Shown here one piece after another: positions 27,615 to 35,138 of a stretch of 64,000 bases of DNA. The stretch's first letter is position 1, and every line of letters starts with the position of its first letter. The stretch is from positions 20,620 through 84,619 of the forward strand of contig JBCDDF010000010.1 in NCBI GenBank assembly GCA_039180525.1. The letters are read 5' to 3'. The stretch comes from Halovulum sp039180525 (GTDB lineage Bacteria > Pseudomonadota > Alphaproteobacteria > Rhodobacterales > Rhodobacteraceae). Made by a program: the position numbers and the translations under genes. The notes under the pieces are model-generated. The model searched no databases. It saw nothing but the letters and a program-made list of their open reading frames with translations, and was not told the DNA's origin.

Positions 27615-27839
27615 CCGGCGGACATATAAAGTCCGCTGGGCTCGTGTACGGGACAGATTGCTGATCTGACACCCCCGCCCGGCGCCATATTTCAAAACTC
27701 TCACGCAGGCGTGGCGCGGCGTGCCCTTGGCGTGCGTTGAAGCGGGCGCGGGCGCTTCCGATATCTCCTTCAACGTCAGAACGACGTTCAGCAGCTTCCG
27801 CCGCCCTGCAAATGGCGCCAACATAAAGGAGCGCTTGAG
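27615..27839. other. 225-bp gap upstream of the RGF-rich gene
   Basis: This holds a short inverted repeat (GCGGAC, 7-nt loop, GTCCGC at 27618-27636) just after the dehydrogenase stop, without a T-run. A likely ribosome site AAAGGAG lies at about 27825-27831 in front of the ATG at 27840. No other gene is seen. Confidence 0.4.
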
Positions 27840-28256
27840 ATGTTTAGAACCAGCGCCTTCGCCCTCGCCCTCATCGCCACCGCCGTGGCCGGCCCTTCCG
27901 CGGCCAGCGCCGCGCCAAGCTTTACCGCCGCGCCGGCAGTGTTCACCGCAGCAGCGCCCGCGGCCTTCACCGCAGCGCCGGCGGTCGCAACGGCCGGCGA
28001 CGCCCAGATCACCGAGGTTCGGTTCCGCGGACGCGCGGGATTTCGCCGCGGCGGCTTTCGACGCGGCGGCTTCGGATTTCGCCGCGGTTTTGGAGCGCGC
28101 CGAGGCTTCGGCTTTCGCGGCGGTTTCCGCAGCCGACGCAGCTTCGCGGTCAATCGCGGGTTTGGGGTGAACCGAGGCGTCGGCTTCAATCGCGGCTTCA
28201 ACTCTTTCGGCACGTCGCGGCGCTTCATCGGTGGCGGCGTGCAGCGGTTCCGCTGA
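27840..28256 (+). CDS. Small predicted secreted Arg/Gly/Phe-rich protein
   Basis: This 138-residue protein is not recognised as a known family. A typical signal peptide covers about residues 1-25 (ends AASAAP). An Ala/Pro/Thr spacer with repeated FTAAP-like units spans about 27-52. The rest, from about residue 60, is dominated by R, G and F in loose repeats such as FRRGGFRRGGFGFRRGF and later NRGFGVNRG. The mature protein is strongly basic and lacks cysteines and acidic residues in its tail. A strong terminator follows at 28306. It could bind anionic polymers, coat the surface or form condensates; that is inference from composition. See the Lys-rich counterpart at 28611. Confidence 0.7.
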   Translation: MFRTSAFALALIATAVAGPSAASAAPSFTAAPAVFTAAAPAAFTAAPAVATAGDAQITEVRFRGRAGFRRGGFRRGGFGFRRGFGARRGFGFRGGFRSRRSFAVNRGFGVNRGVGFNRGFNSFGTSRRFIGGGVQRFR

Positions 28257-28305
28257 CAAAAACGAGATTGCTGGCTGGGCTGGGCGCATTCCAGCCGGCT
28301 TAACT

Positions 28306-28337
28306 GCCCCGGGTGGAAAGCCACCCGGGGCTTTTTT
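28306..28337 (+). terminator. Strong rho-independent terminator after the RGF-rich gene
   Basis: GCCCCGGGTGG and CCACCCGGGGC form a perfect 11-bp stem around an AAAG loop, followed by TTTTTT. It ends the transcript of the gene at 27840. Confidence 0.9.
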
Positions 28338-28610
28338 GTTTTTTGGCCGACGTGCACAGGCGTATCACATCGCAACAGCTTCTCTTACGTGCGCGTCATG
28401 CTTTTCTAAAAATATAATTCCAACATTATACGTAATTTTCTTTTATTAATGTTACGAACAATGTTCATTTTGAATAATATTGTTTTCTATTACACAAGCT
28501 CCGGATCCTGTGTCCGCTTGTGATTTGAATTTCGGGCCTGCCGACGCGACATGTTCATCATCGAAACGAACAGCGCCAAGCGCGAAACCAGCGCCCGAAA
28601 GGACACCATC
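28338..28610. promoter_or_regulatory. AT-rich upstream region of the KGF-repeat gene
   Basis: Bases from about 28385 to 28500 are much richer in A and T than the rest of the window, with many TpA steps (for example TAAAAATATAATTCC, TTTTATTAATG and GAATAATATTG). An imperfect palindrome GAACAATGTTC sits near 28454-28464. Such DNA is a typical target of MucR- or H-NS-like silencers. A promoter should lie here because the upstream terminator isolates the gene. The exact -35/-10 pair is not clear. Confidence 0.5.
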
Positions 28611-28913
28611 ATGACCCGCACCACAATCGCCGCCCTCGCCCTGATCGCCACCGCCGCCGCGGCCACCGCTGCACCGGTGAGCGCCGCCATCTATCAGATC
28701 GATTTCGCCGAGCCCGCCATCGCCAGCGTCCAGGACAATGTCGATGTCATCGAAGCCAAGTCCTTCTTCAAGAAAAAGAAGTTCGCCAAGAAAAGCTTCG
28801 GCAAGGGCTTCGTCGTCGGCAAGGGCTTCGGCAAAGGCGCCGTAGTCGGCAAAGGCTTCGGCAAGGGCTTCGTCGTCGGCAAAGGCTTCGGCTCCACCGT
28901 GTTCTTCAAATAA
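28611..28913 (+). CDS. Small predicted secreted Lys/Gly/Phe repeat protein
   Basis: A 100-residue protein with no family I recognise. A signal peptide (about 1-25, ending APVSAA) is followed by a short acidic region (IDFAEPAIASVQDNVDVIEA) and then a lysine-rich switch (KSFFKKKKFAKK). Three decapeptide repeats of the form KGFVVGKGFG finish the protein before STVFFK. The start at 28611 has AAAGGA about 8 bp upstream; an in-frame ATG at 28551 gives a poor N-terminus. The acid-then-basic order suggests a propeptide or self-masking arrangement, by inference. It mirrors the Arg-rich gene upstream. Confidence 0.7.
   Translation: MTRTTIAALALIATAAAATAAPVSAAIYQIDFAEPAIASVQDNVDVIEAKSFFKKKKFAKKSFGKGFVVGKGFGKGAVVGKGFGKGFVVGKGFGSTVFFK
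28801..28890 (+). repeat. Three tandem 30-bp coding repeats
   Basis: Three adjacent 30-bp units (28801-28830, 28831-28860, 28861-28890) share the frame GCAA-GGC-TTC-GTC-GTC-GGC and differ at a few bases. Each encodes ten residues of the KGFVVGKGFG type; the middle unit has Ala for Phe. The exact period suggests duplication by slippage or unequal exchange. Confidence 0.9.
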
Positions 28914-28939
28914 CGGCTGACGACCCCACTCAGCCGTTA
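28911..28939. terminator. Perfect inverted repeat between convergent genes
   Basis: TAACGGCTGA and TCAGCCGTTA form a perfect 10-bp stem with a 9-nt loop, starting at the stop codon of the KGF gene and ending 14 bp before the stop of the dehydratase gene. There is no T-run, so it may act as a weak bidirectional terminator or 3' stabiliser. Confidence 0.5.
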
Positions 28940-28952
28940 CCGCCGGCGCGTT

Positions 28953-29981
28953 TCACAGGCGCGCGCTGGCCAGCCCCGGGACCTCATGTCCCGGGGCGCT
29001 TACGTTTTCGGGCATGGTCAAAGCACGGGCGAACATCTGGCCGGTGACATTGCCCCCGGTCGCAACCGCGATCACATCCCCGCCCGACACCCGGTCGCCC
29101 GCGAACAGTGCCGCGGCCAGGCCCGCCGCCCCGCCAGGCTCCAGCACGATCTTCAGATGCTCGAACGCCAGCGCCATCGCGCGCAGGCAATCGTCGTCGC
29201 TGACCACAAGCCCAGGGCCGGAATGCGCCTGCAGAATCGGAAAGGTCAGTCGCCCCGGCGACGGCGTCAGGATTGCATCACAAATCGAGCCGTCGCGGGC
29301 CGCATTCGTCTGACGCGCACCACTGGCCAGACTGCGCGCGACGTCGTCGAAGCCTTCCGGCTCGCAGGTGCGCGCCGTCAGCCCCGGCGCCTCCGCCGCC
29401 AGCGCCAGCGCAATCCCCGCGGACAGGCCACCGCCTCCGCAGCAGACCAGCACCTCGCCCCGGGCAATGCCAGCGGCCTGCGCCTGGGCCGCGAGTTCCA
29501 ACCCACACGTTCCCTGCCCGGCAATGACATCCGGATGGTCGTAGGGAGCAATCAGTGTCGACCCGCGTTCGGCGGCCAGTGCAGCGCCAAGCGCCTCCCG
29601 ATCCTGTCCGCCGGCGCGGTCGTACAGCACGACCTCTGCCCCCAACGCCCGGGTATTGGCGATTTTGGGCGCCGGCGCGTCCCGGGGCATGACGATCACC
29701 GCCGGTGCGCGATGGGCCCGGGCGGCATAAGCGACACCCTGCGCATGGTTGCCCGATGAGAACGCCAAAACCCCCCGCGCCCGCGCCACCGGGTCGAGCG
29801 CGCTGACCGCCGACCAGGCGCCGCGCAGTTTGAACGAGCCGGTGATCTGCAGGCACTCGGCCTTGACCCAGACCCGGCGGCCCGCGATCCGGTCCAACGC
29901 TTCGGCGCGCAACAGCGGTGTCCGGCGCACCGCGGGCGTGACCCGGCGCGCCGCCGCGCGGATGCGGGCGATATCGGTCAT
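28953..29981 (-). CDS. Threonine/serine dehydratase-like PLP enzyme
   Basis: The 342-residue fold-type II PLP enzyme has SFKLRGAWSA with the Schiff-base lysine, the SSGNHAQGVA substrate loop and the glycine-rich phosphate loop CCGGGGLSAG. It resembles catabolic threonine dehydratase (TdcB) and serine racemase and has no ACT regulatory domain. It should deaminate L-threonine or L-serine to the 2-oxo acid. It overlaps the hydrolase gene upstream by 4 bp. It shares its fold with BhcB at 36329, but has its own motifs and is a distant relative, not a copy. Confidence 0.87.
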   Translation of the reverse strand: MTDIARIRAAARRVTPAVRRTPLLRAEALDRIAGRRVWVKAECLQITGSFKLRGAWSAVSALDPVARARGVLAFSSGNHAQGVAYAARAHRAPAVIVMPRDAPAPKIANTRALGAEVVLYDRAGGQDREALGAALAAERGSTLIAPYDHPDVIAGQGTCGLELAAQAQAAGIARGEVLVCCGGGGLSAGIALALAAEAPGLTARTCEPEGFDDVARSLASGARQTNAARDGSICDAILTPSPGRLTFPILQAHSGPGLVVSDDDCLRAMALAFEHLKIVLEPGGAAGLAAALFAGDRVSGGDVIAVATGGNVTGQMFARALTMPENVSAPGHEVPGLASARL

Positions 29982-30814
29982 TCGGGCACCGCCGCCAGCA
30001 ACGCCTCCAGCGCCGCCAGGCTTTCGGGTTCGTCCAGGAACGGCACATGACCGCGATCGGGCACGGTGCGTGCAATCAGTCCCGGGTGCCGCTCGGCCAT
30101 GCGGGCAACGCTTTCGGCCGTCAGCAGATCGGAGTTCTCGCCGCGCAACACCGCCACGGGCATGTCGCCGAACGCCACGAAAAGTGGCCACATATCGGGG
30201 GGCGGGCCGGCCTCGGTGCTGAGCTTCACCGCGTCGGCCAGACGCGGGTCGTAGCGCAGGCCGACGCCCTGGTCGTCCTCTACGAACCAGCGTTCTGCCA
30301 GCACGCGCCAACGCGCCTCCGTCACGTCCGGAAACTCCGCGCCCATGGTCAGTTTCAGCGCCTGGGCCACCTCGTCATAGGTCTGACCGGCAGGCCGGCG
30401 GCCCAGATAGTCAGAGATCCGGTCAAGCCCGGTCGCCGCAAGCTCTGGCCCGACATCGTTGAGCAGCACGCCGTTCAGCCGGTCGCGCGCCGTCGCGGCA
30501 ATGAACATCGCCAGGATCCCGCCGCGCGACGTGCCGACCATGGTGGCGCGCTGCAGGCCCAGATGATCCAGCAATTCCACCGCATCGTGCGCCTCGATCG
30601 GCACCGCGTATTGCGCCGGGTCCGCGGCCCAGTCGGACGCCCCGCGCCCGCGCGCGGTCAGCACGATCATCCGCCAGCCCGCCGGCAGCACGGCGCGCAG
30701 ATCGTCGAAATCCCGCGCGTTCCGGGTCAGGCCCGGCAGGCACAAAAGCGGGCGACCCGCGCCGCTGTCCTCATAGTCCAGCGACAGCCCGTCAGAGGTT
30801 TGAAAACGCGGCAT
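29978..30814 (-). CDS. Alpha/beta hydrolase
   Basis: The 278-residue hydrolase has the nucleophile elbow GTSRGG (Ser), an acidic residue in LRGENSD and the catalytic His in DRGHVPFLDEP. The oxyanion region is LPGLTRNARDF. Members cleave esters, lactones or C-C bonds, and the substrate cannot be told. It overlaps the dehydratase start by 4 bp and the dehalogenase stop by 1 bp (30814), so the three are made as one unit. The start MPRFQTSD was chosen at 30814. Confidence 0.85.
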   Translation of the reverse strand: MPRFQTSDGLSLDYEDSGAGRPLLCLPGLTRNARDFDDLRAVLPAGWRMIVLTARGRGASDWAADPAQYAVPIEAHDAVELLDHLGLQRATMVGTSRGGILAMFIAATARDRLNGVLLNDVGPELAATGLDRISDYLGRRPAGQTYDEVAQALKLTMGAEFPDVTEARWRVLAERWFVEDDQGVGLRYDPRLADAVKLSTEAGPPPDMWPLFVAFGDMPVAVLRGENSDLLTAESVARMAERHPGLIARTVPDRGHVPFLDEPESLAALEALLAAVPE

Positions 30815-31512
30815 CAGATCTCCTCTCCGGCGATGGTGGGAATGCCGGTCAGATCCGGCAGGATGTACGCCGGCCGCCAGGGCAGCCGGTCGACCGGGTC
30901 GCTGGCGCGGTTGACCCAGACGGTGCGAAAGCCGAAACCGGTGGCCGCGGCCGCGTCCCAACCGTTGGAGGATCCGAACAGAACTTGGGCCGGGGGCACG
31001 TCCAGCGACGCCTCCACCATCCGATAGACCCGCGCGTCGGGCTTGAAGACGCCGACATCCTCGACACTCAGCACCGCATCCAGCAACTCGCCGATGCCGG
31101 CGCTTTCGATGGCGCCTTTCAGCATTTCCGGCGCGCCGTTCGAGAGGATCGCAGTCTTGTGCCCGGCCCGCCGCAGCGCAAGCAGCATCTCGGGCACCTC
31201 GGGATAGGCGTCGAGTTCCCAATAAAGCGCCAGCAACCGCTCCCGCAGCGCCGCGTCACCGTCAAGCCCATGTGCCTCCAACGCGAAATCCAGCCCCTCG
31301 CCGGTGACCGTCCAGAAATCCGTGTGGGCGCCGGTGACCGCGCGCAGCCAGGAATACTGCAACTGCTTCAGCCGCCAGGTCTCTGCCAGCGGCGCCCAGA
31401 CCTGCGCCAGCGCCGCGTGACCGGGCTCAGCCGCAGCGCGGCGGGCCGCGGCGGCCACATCGAACAGGGTGCCATAGGCATCGAATACGCAGGCGGTGAC
31501 GGGCATCGGCAA
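30814..31512 (-). CDS. Haloacid dehalogenase, type II (HAD superfamily)
   Basis: The 232-residue protein has HAD motif I FDAYGTLFDV (nucleophile Asp), motif II LSNGAP, the lysine in FKPDARVY and motif IV SSNGWDAAAATGFGF. These fit L-2-haloacid dehalogenases closely, including SSNGWD and WVNR. The reaction replaces the halogen of an L-2-haloacid with hydroxyl to give a D-2-hydroxyacid. Many genomic copies have unknown natural substrates. It is the first gene of a three-gene overlapping unit with the hydrolase and the dehydratase. Confidence 0.87.
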   Translation of the reverse strand: MPMPVTACVFDAYGTLFDVAAAARRAAAEPGHAALAQVWAPLAETWRLKQLQYSWLRAVTGAHTDFWTVTGEGLDFALEAHGLDGDAALRERLLALYWELDAYPEVPEMLLALRRAGHKTAILSNGAPEMLKGAIESAGIGELLDAVLSVEDVGVFKPDARVYRMVEASLDVPPAQVLFGSSNGWDAAAATGFGFRTVWVNRASDPVDRLPWRPAYILPDLTGIPTIAGEEI

Positions 31513-31584
31513 GCTCCGGAGCGTTTTGGCGGCGCGACGGACGCCGTGCTAACGTGAAAGCACAAAGCGTGTGGAGGGGACAAG

Positions 31585-31983
31585 ATGAGCGAGAACCATG
31601 GTCGAATCAGGTGGTCGGAACTTATGACCCGCGATCCAGAGGCTGCGACGGCTTATCACACAAAGGTGTGCGGCTGGGCGTTCGAGGCGATGGAGATGGA
31701 GGATGGGCAGACCTATCACATTGCCAGCACGCCGGACGGCATGCCCGCGGCAGGCGTAATGGACATGCGCCCGATGGAGCATCTGGCCCAGGTGCCGCCG
31801 CATTGGTTCACCTATATCGCGGTCGATGACGTTGATGCCGCCGTAGCCGAAACCGCCGCCGCCGGCGGTCGGGTGCAGCGCGCGCCCTGGGATGTCCCGG
31901 GGGTTGGTCGGATCGCGATCCTGGCGGATCCGACCGGCGCCGTTATGGGGCTGATGACGCCGCAGGCGAACACCGGCGGCTAA
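31585..31983 (+). CDS. VOC-family (glyoxalase-like) protein
   Basis: The 132-residue protein is a single vicinal-oxygen-chelate unit. It starts GRIRWSELMTRDPEAATAYH and ends with an ADPTGAVMGLM strand, like the CFP30B/27-kDa antigen branch. Metal ligands are not all clear, so it may be an enzyme or a binding protein. A GGAGGGG ribosome site lies just upstream. Its last four bases overlap the stop of the convergent P1 peptidase gene. Confidence 0.82.
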   Translation: MSENHGRIRWSELMTRDPEAATAYHTKVCGWAFEAMEMEDGQTYHIASTPDGMPAAGVMDMRPMEHLAQVPPHWFTYIAVDDVDAAVAETAAAGGRVQRAPWDVPGVGRIAILADPTGAVMGLMTPQANTGG

Positions 31984-32966
31984 CCGTCGGCATAGCACGG
32001 CACGACGTCGCCCGGCGCGGGGTGCGCCAGATAGATGCCCCGTGCCACCGCCCGCGCCAGCGTGCAGGCGGCGACATGACCCAGCATCATCAGATCCAGC
32101 GGGCCCACGGGCCGGTCGCCGGCGGCCACCGCGAAGACCAGATCGCCGTCGAAGGGGGTGTGCGCGGGCGCGATGGCGCGCGCCAGTCCATCCTGCGCCG
32201 CCACCGCCAAACGCTGGCACCCTGCAGGATCCAGCGCGGCATCGGTGGCCACGATCGCGATGGTGGTGTTCGCGGCGGGGTCGGCCTGCCCGGGCTTGGT
32301 GTCGGCCGCGGTCAGATCGCGCGGTCGCGGCGCGACCGGGCCCAGGCCGCCGAACTCCTCCCCCATTTCCCAGGCTCCGGCCCAAAAGCGACGGTCATCG
32401 GGGGTTACGGCACAGCCTACCGGGTTTGCCGCCACCAACGCACCGACCGTGAACCCTTCCCAAAGGGTCGAGGCAGAACCCAAGCCGCCCTTGAACCGCG
32501 CCGTGCGGGCACCGGTTCCCGCGCCGGCGGTGCCGATTTCGAAATCGGCGCCCGCCGCGTCAAAAGCGGCGCGGCCAAGATCCGGATAGGGCGATGTATC
32601 CCAATCCTTGTCGCCCCCGTTCAACAGATCGAACAGGATCGCCGCCGGCACGATCGGCACCCGGGCGGGACCCACGGCATAACCGCGGCCGGCCGCGCGC
32701 AGCCCCGCCATCACGCCGCCGGCCGCATCCAACCCGAAGGCGGAGCCGCCCGACAACACCAGCGCATCGACCGCGCGCACCAACTTGTCGGGCGCCAGAA
32801 GTGCTGTCTCGCGCGTGCCGGGCGCGCCGCCGCGAATGTCGACGCCAGCGGCGAACGGCGCGTCCGCGGTCAGCACCGTGACCCCGGATTTCAGCGCCGC
32901 ATCATCGGCGTTGCCCACGCGCAGGCCAGCGACATCGGTGATCAGATTGCGCGGACCGGGGCGCAT
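31980..32966 (-). CDS. P1-family peptidase (DmpA-like, self-processing)
   Basis: The 328-residue Ntn-type hydrolase family includes L-aminopeptidase D-Ala-esterase DmpA and beta-aminopeptidases. Visible parts are RVGNADD, the glycine-rich LSGGSAFGLDAA loop and the NTTIAIVATDA segment, in which Thr in NTT is the expected cleavage point and nucleophile. It shares one base with the upstream cupin stop (32966), so the two are coupled. The natural substrate is unknown. Confidence 0.85.
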   Translation of the reverse strand: MRPGPRNLITDVAGLRVGNADDAALKSGVTVLTADAPFAAGVDIRGGAPGTRETALLAPDKLVRAVDALVLSGGSAFGLDAAGGVMAGLRAAGRGYAVGPARVPIVPAAILFDLLNGGDKDWDTSPYPDLGRAAFDAAGADFEIGTAGAGTGARTARFKGGLGSASTLWEGFTVGALVAANPVGCAVTPDDRRFWAGAWEMGEEFGGLGPVAPRPRDLTAADTKPGQADPAANTTIAIVATDAALDPAGCQRLAVAAQDGLARAIAPAHTPFDGDLVFAVAAGDRPVGPLDLMMLGHVAACTLARAVARGIYLAHPAPGDVVPCYADG

Positions 32967-33316
32967 CAGATGCGCGGTTTCGGCGCCGCCGTCGCCGGGT
33001 CACCGGTGTTCGGCGTGCCCGCGGGCTCGATCAGCAGCAGCGTCGCCTCTTCCACCGCGCGCGGCCGATGCCGCACGCCGCGCGGCACCACGCACAGCTC
33101 TCCGGGTCCCAGGGTAAGGGTGCGGTCTTCGATATCCAACGCGACCTGGCCGGACAGAACCAGAAAGAAGTCGTCGGTTTCCGGGTGGTGGTGGAAGGGA
33201 AACGCGCCGAGAAACTTCGCCACCATCACATCGTTGCCGTTGTAATCGGCGACCACCCGCGGCGACCAATGGTCGCTGAATGTCGCCAGCTTCTCCGCCA
33301 GATTGACCTTGTCCAT
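32966..33316 (-). CDS. Small cupin-domain protein
   Basis: This is a 116-residue single cupin. The first motif is FPFHHHPETDDFFLVLSG (His, His, Glu ligands), and the second is PGELCVVPRGVRHRP with its histidine, so a metal site is likely. The tail is Pro/Ala-rich. Such small cupins act as isomerases, sugar-binding or sensing proteins. The start at 33316 (MDKVNLAEK) lies 8 bp downstream of the SDR stop, consistent with one operon SDR-cupin-P1 peptidase. Confidence 0.8.
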   Translation of the reverse strand: MDKVNLAEKLATFSDHWSPRVVADYNGNDVMVAKFLGAFPFHHHPETDDFFLVLSGQVALDIEDRTLTLGPGELCVVPRGVRHRPRAVEEATLLLIEPAGTPNTGDPATAAPKPRI

Positions 33317-33324
33317 AAGCCCCC

Positions 33325-34065
33325 TTAGATGCAGCGTCCGCCATCCACTTCCATCGCGACGCCGGTGATCATCGACGCTTCGTCCGAGCACAGATAACAG
33401 GCCGCGTTGCCCAGATCCTCGGGCGTGGAAAACCGGCCCAACGGGATGGTGGCAACAAACTTCGCCCGCATCTGCGGCGTGTCTTCGCCCATGAAGGACT
33501 TCAGCAGCGGGGTTTCGCCCGCCACCGGGTTCAAAGCGTTGACCCGTACGCCGTGCGGGGCCAGTTCCACCGCCATCGCCTTGGTCGCGGTGATCACCCA
33601 CCCCTTGGAAGCGTTGTACCAGTTCAGTCTCGGTCTGGGGCTGACCCCGGCCGTAGAGGCCATATTGAGGATCGCCCCCGCGCCCGCCGCCTTCATCATC
33701 GGCACGAATATGCGCGCAGCCAGATAGATCGCCTTGATGTTGACCGCCAGCACGCGGTCGAAATCGGCCTCGCTGACATCTTCCATGGGCGCGGGCAGAT
33801 GGGTGACGCCGGCATTGTTGACTAGAATGTCGACACGGCCCCAGCGCTCCCGCGCCGCGGCCGCCATCGCCTCGACGCTGGCGGCGTCCGCGACGTCGAC
33901 GGTTTGCGCGATACCGCCGGCGGCCTCCGCCACGGCGCGCGCGGCATCACCGTCGATGTCCGCCACCATGACCGAGGCGCCCTCGGCGGCGAATTTGCGC
34001 ACGATCCCTGCGCCGAAACCCGACCCGCCGCCGGTCACGATCGCCGTTTTGTCCTTCAACCGCAT
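33325..34065 (-). CDS. SDR-family oxidoreductase
   Basis: The 246-residue short-chain dehydrogenase has the cofactor motif TGGGSGFGAGI, Asp in VADIDGD that favours NAD(H), the structural NNAG, catalytic Ser in NMASTAG, and YNASK. It resembles 3-oxoacyl-ACP reductase/glucose dehydrogenase-type SDRs used in catabolic pathways. It heads the SDR-cupin-peptidase unit. The substrate is unknown. Confidence 0.88.
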   Translation of the reverse strand: MRLKDKTAIVTGGGSGFGAGIVRKFAAEGASVMVADIDGDAARAVAEAAGGIAQTVDVADAASVEAMAAAARERWGRVDILVNNAGVTHLPAPMEDVSEADFDRVLAVNIKAIYLAARIFVPMMKAAGAGAILNMASTAGVSPRPRLNWYNASKGWVITATKAMAVELAPHGVRVNALNPVAGETPLLKSFMGEDTPQMRAKFVATIPLGRFSTPEDLGNAACYLCSDEASMITGVAMEVDGGRCI

Positions 34066-34127
34066 GGTCCGCCCCGCCGATATCCCGCGGGCACTAAATC
34101 GCGATGCGGCGCATTTCGCAAACCGCT

Positions 34128-34988
34128 TTAGCGCCGGTGCGCGCCGCCGCCCAGCGACCGGCTCAGCGCCGCGGCCGCGGCAACCACCGCCGCCTGCCGC
34201 TGTGCGACCCAGGCCGGGGTGATCCGACTGGTCGGGCCGGAGACGGAGATGCCCGCGACAGCCTCGCCATGGATGTCGAAGACCGGGGCGGCCACGCAGC
34301 GCATGCCCAGATTGCGCTCCTCCCCGTCGATGGCATAGCCGCGATCCCGGGTCAGCCTGAGCTCGGCGCGCAACCGCGCGGCGTCGCAGATCGTGTGATC
34401 GGTGAAACGCTCCAGCGGCGCCTCCGCCAGCAGCCGGTCGACGCGGTCGGGGTCCATCTGCGCCATCAGCGCCTTGCCGATGCCCGAGGCGTGCAACGGC
34501 GACATCGTGCCCGGCGGAAAGAAGGCGCGGATGCTTTCATGCGTCTCCACCTGGCTGACGAACAGCACCGCATTGCCCCGCTGCACGCCCAGATTGGCGG
34601 TCTCTCCGGTGTCCTCCATCAGCGCACGAAGCACCGACCGGGCCCGTTCCACCACGCTGGTCCGGCGCAGAAACCGGGCGCCGATGACAAAGGCCTGCGG
34701 GCCGATATGCCACATCTGGGTCGGGGCATCGAACTCCACCAGACCGCGCGCCTCCAAGGTTGTCAGGATGCGATAGACGGTCGCGGGCGATTGCGTGAGA
34801 TCGGCGGCCAGCGCCGACAGGGTCAGCCCTTGCGTGGTGCTGAGATGCTCGAACACCGCCATGGCGCGGTCCAGCGATTTGATCGTGTTCTGCTCTGACT
34901 TATCATGCCAATCCCGGGGTCGCCCGCGGGCCCGGCGGCCGGGATGGGCGGGGTCCTCCGGCACGGGAGGAGGAGGGTGCGAGGACAT
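34128..34988 (-). CDS. bhcR: IclR-family regulator of the beta-hydroxyaspartate cycle (BhcR)
   Basis: The 286-residue IclR protein has an N-terminal winged HTH (LSALAADLTQSPATVYRILTT region) from about residue 50 and a C-terminal ligand domain (GISVSGPTSRITP). It is divergent from bhcABCD with a 150-bp shared region, the layout described for Paracoccus denitrificans, where BhcR senses glyoxylate. The N-terminal 30-40 residues are basic and Pro-rich. The identity is inferred from gene context plus family. Confidence 0.85.
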   Translation of the reverse strand: MSSHPPPPVPEDPAHPGRRARGRPRDWHDKSEQNTIKSLDRAMAVFEHLSTTQGLTLSALAADLTQSPATVYRILTTLEARGLVEFDAPTQMWHIGPQAFVIGARFLRRTSVVERARSVLRALMEDTGETANLGVQRGNAVLFVSQVETHESIRAFFPPGTMSPLHASGIGKALMAQMDPDRVDRLLAEAPLERFTDHTICDAARLRAELRLTRDRGYAIDGEERNLGMRCVAAPVFDIHGEAVAGISVSGPTSRITPAWVAQRQAAVVAAAAALSRSLGGGAHRR

Positions 34989-35138
34989 GCTGAAAACGGG
35001 CTCCGCGATATGAAAAATGCAAAGCGCTGATATGGAATGATTTTTCCGAAGTCCAGATTTCTGAAAAACGTTTTCAAAAAAATTTCATACCACAGTGGGA
35101 ATCGCTAGAGTGCGGCCAAAGCGAAGAAGGATCCGCTT
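34989..35138. promoter_or_regulatory. bhcR-bhcA divergent control region
   Basis: The region is AT-rich against the background. It contains TGAAAA-ACG-TTTTCA (35062-35076) and CCAC-A-GTGG (35090-35098), both short perfect inverted repeats, plus two similar phrases GATATGAAAAATG and GATATGGAATG near 35008-35040. IclR regulators bind palindromes of this size, so these are operator candidates. A ribosome site AGAAGGA lies about 8 bp before bhcA. Confidence 0.55.

Noticed and set aside
28801..28890. CRISPR-like 30-bp periodicity
   Set aside because: The units are directly adjacent with no spacers and lie in frame inside a gene.
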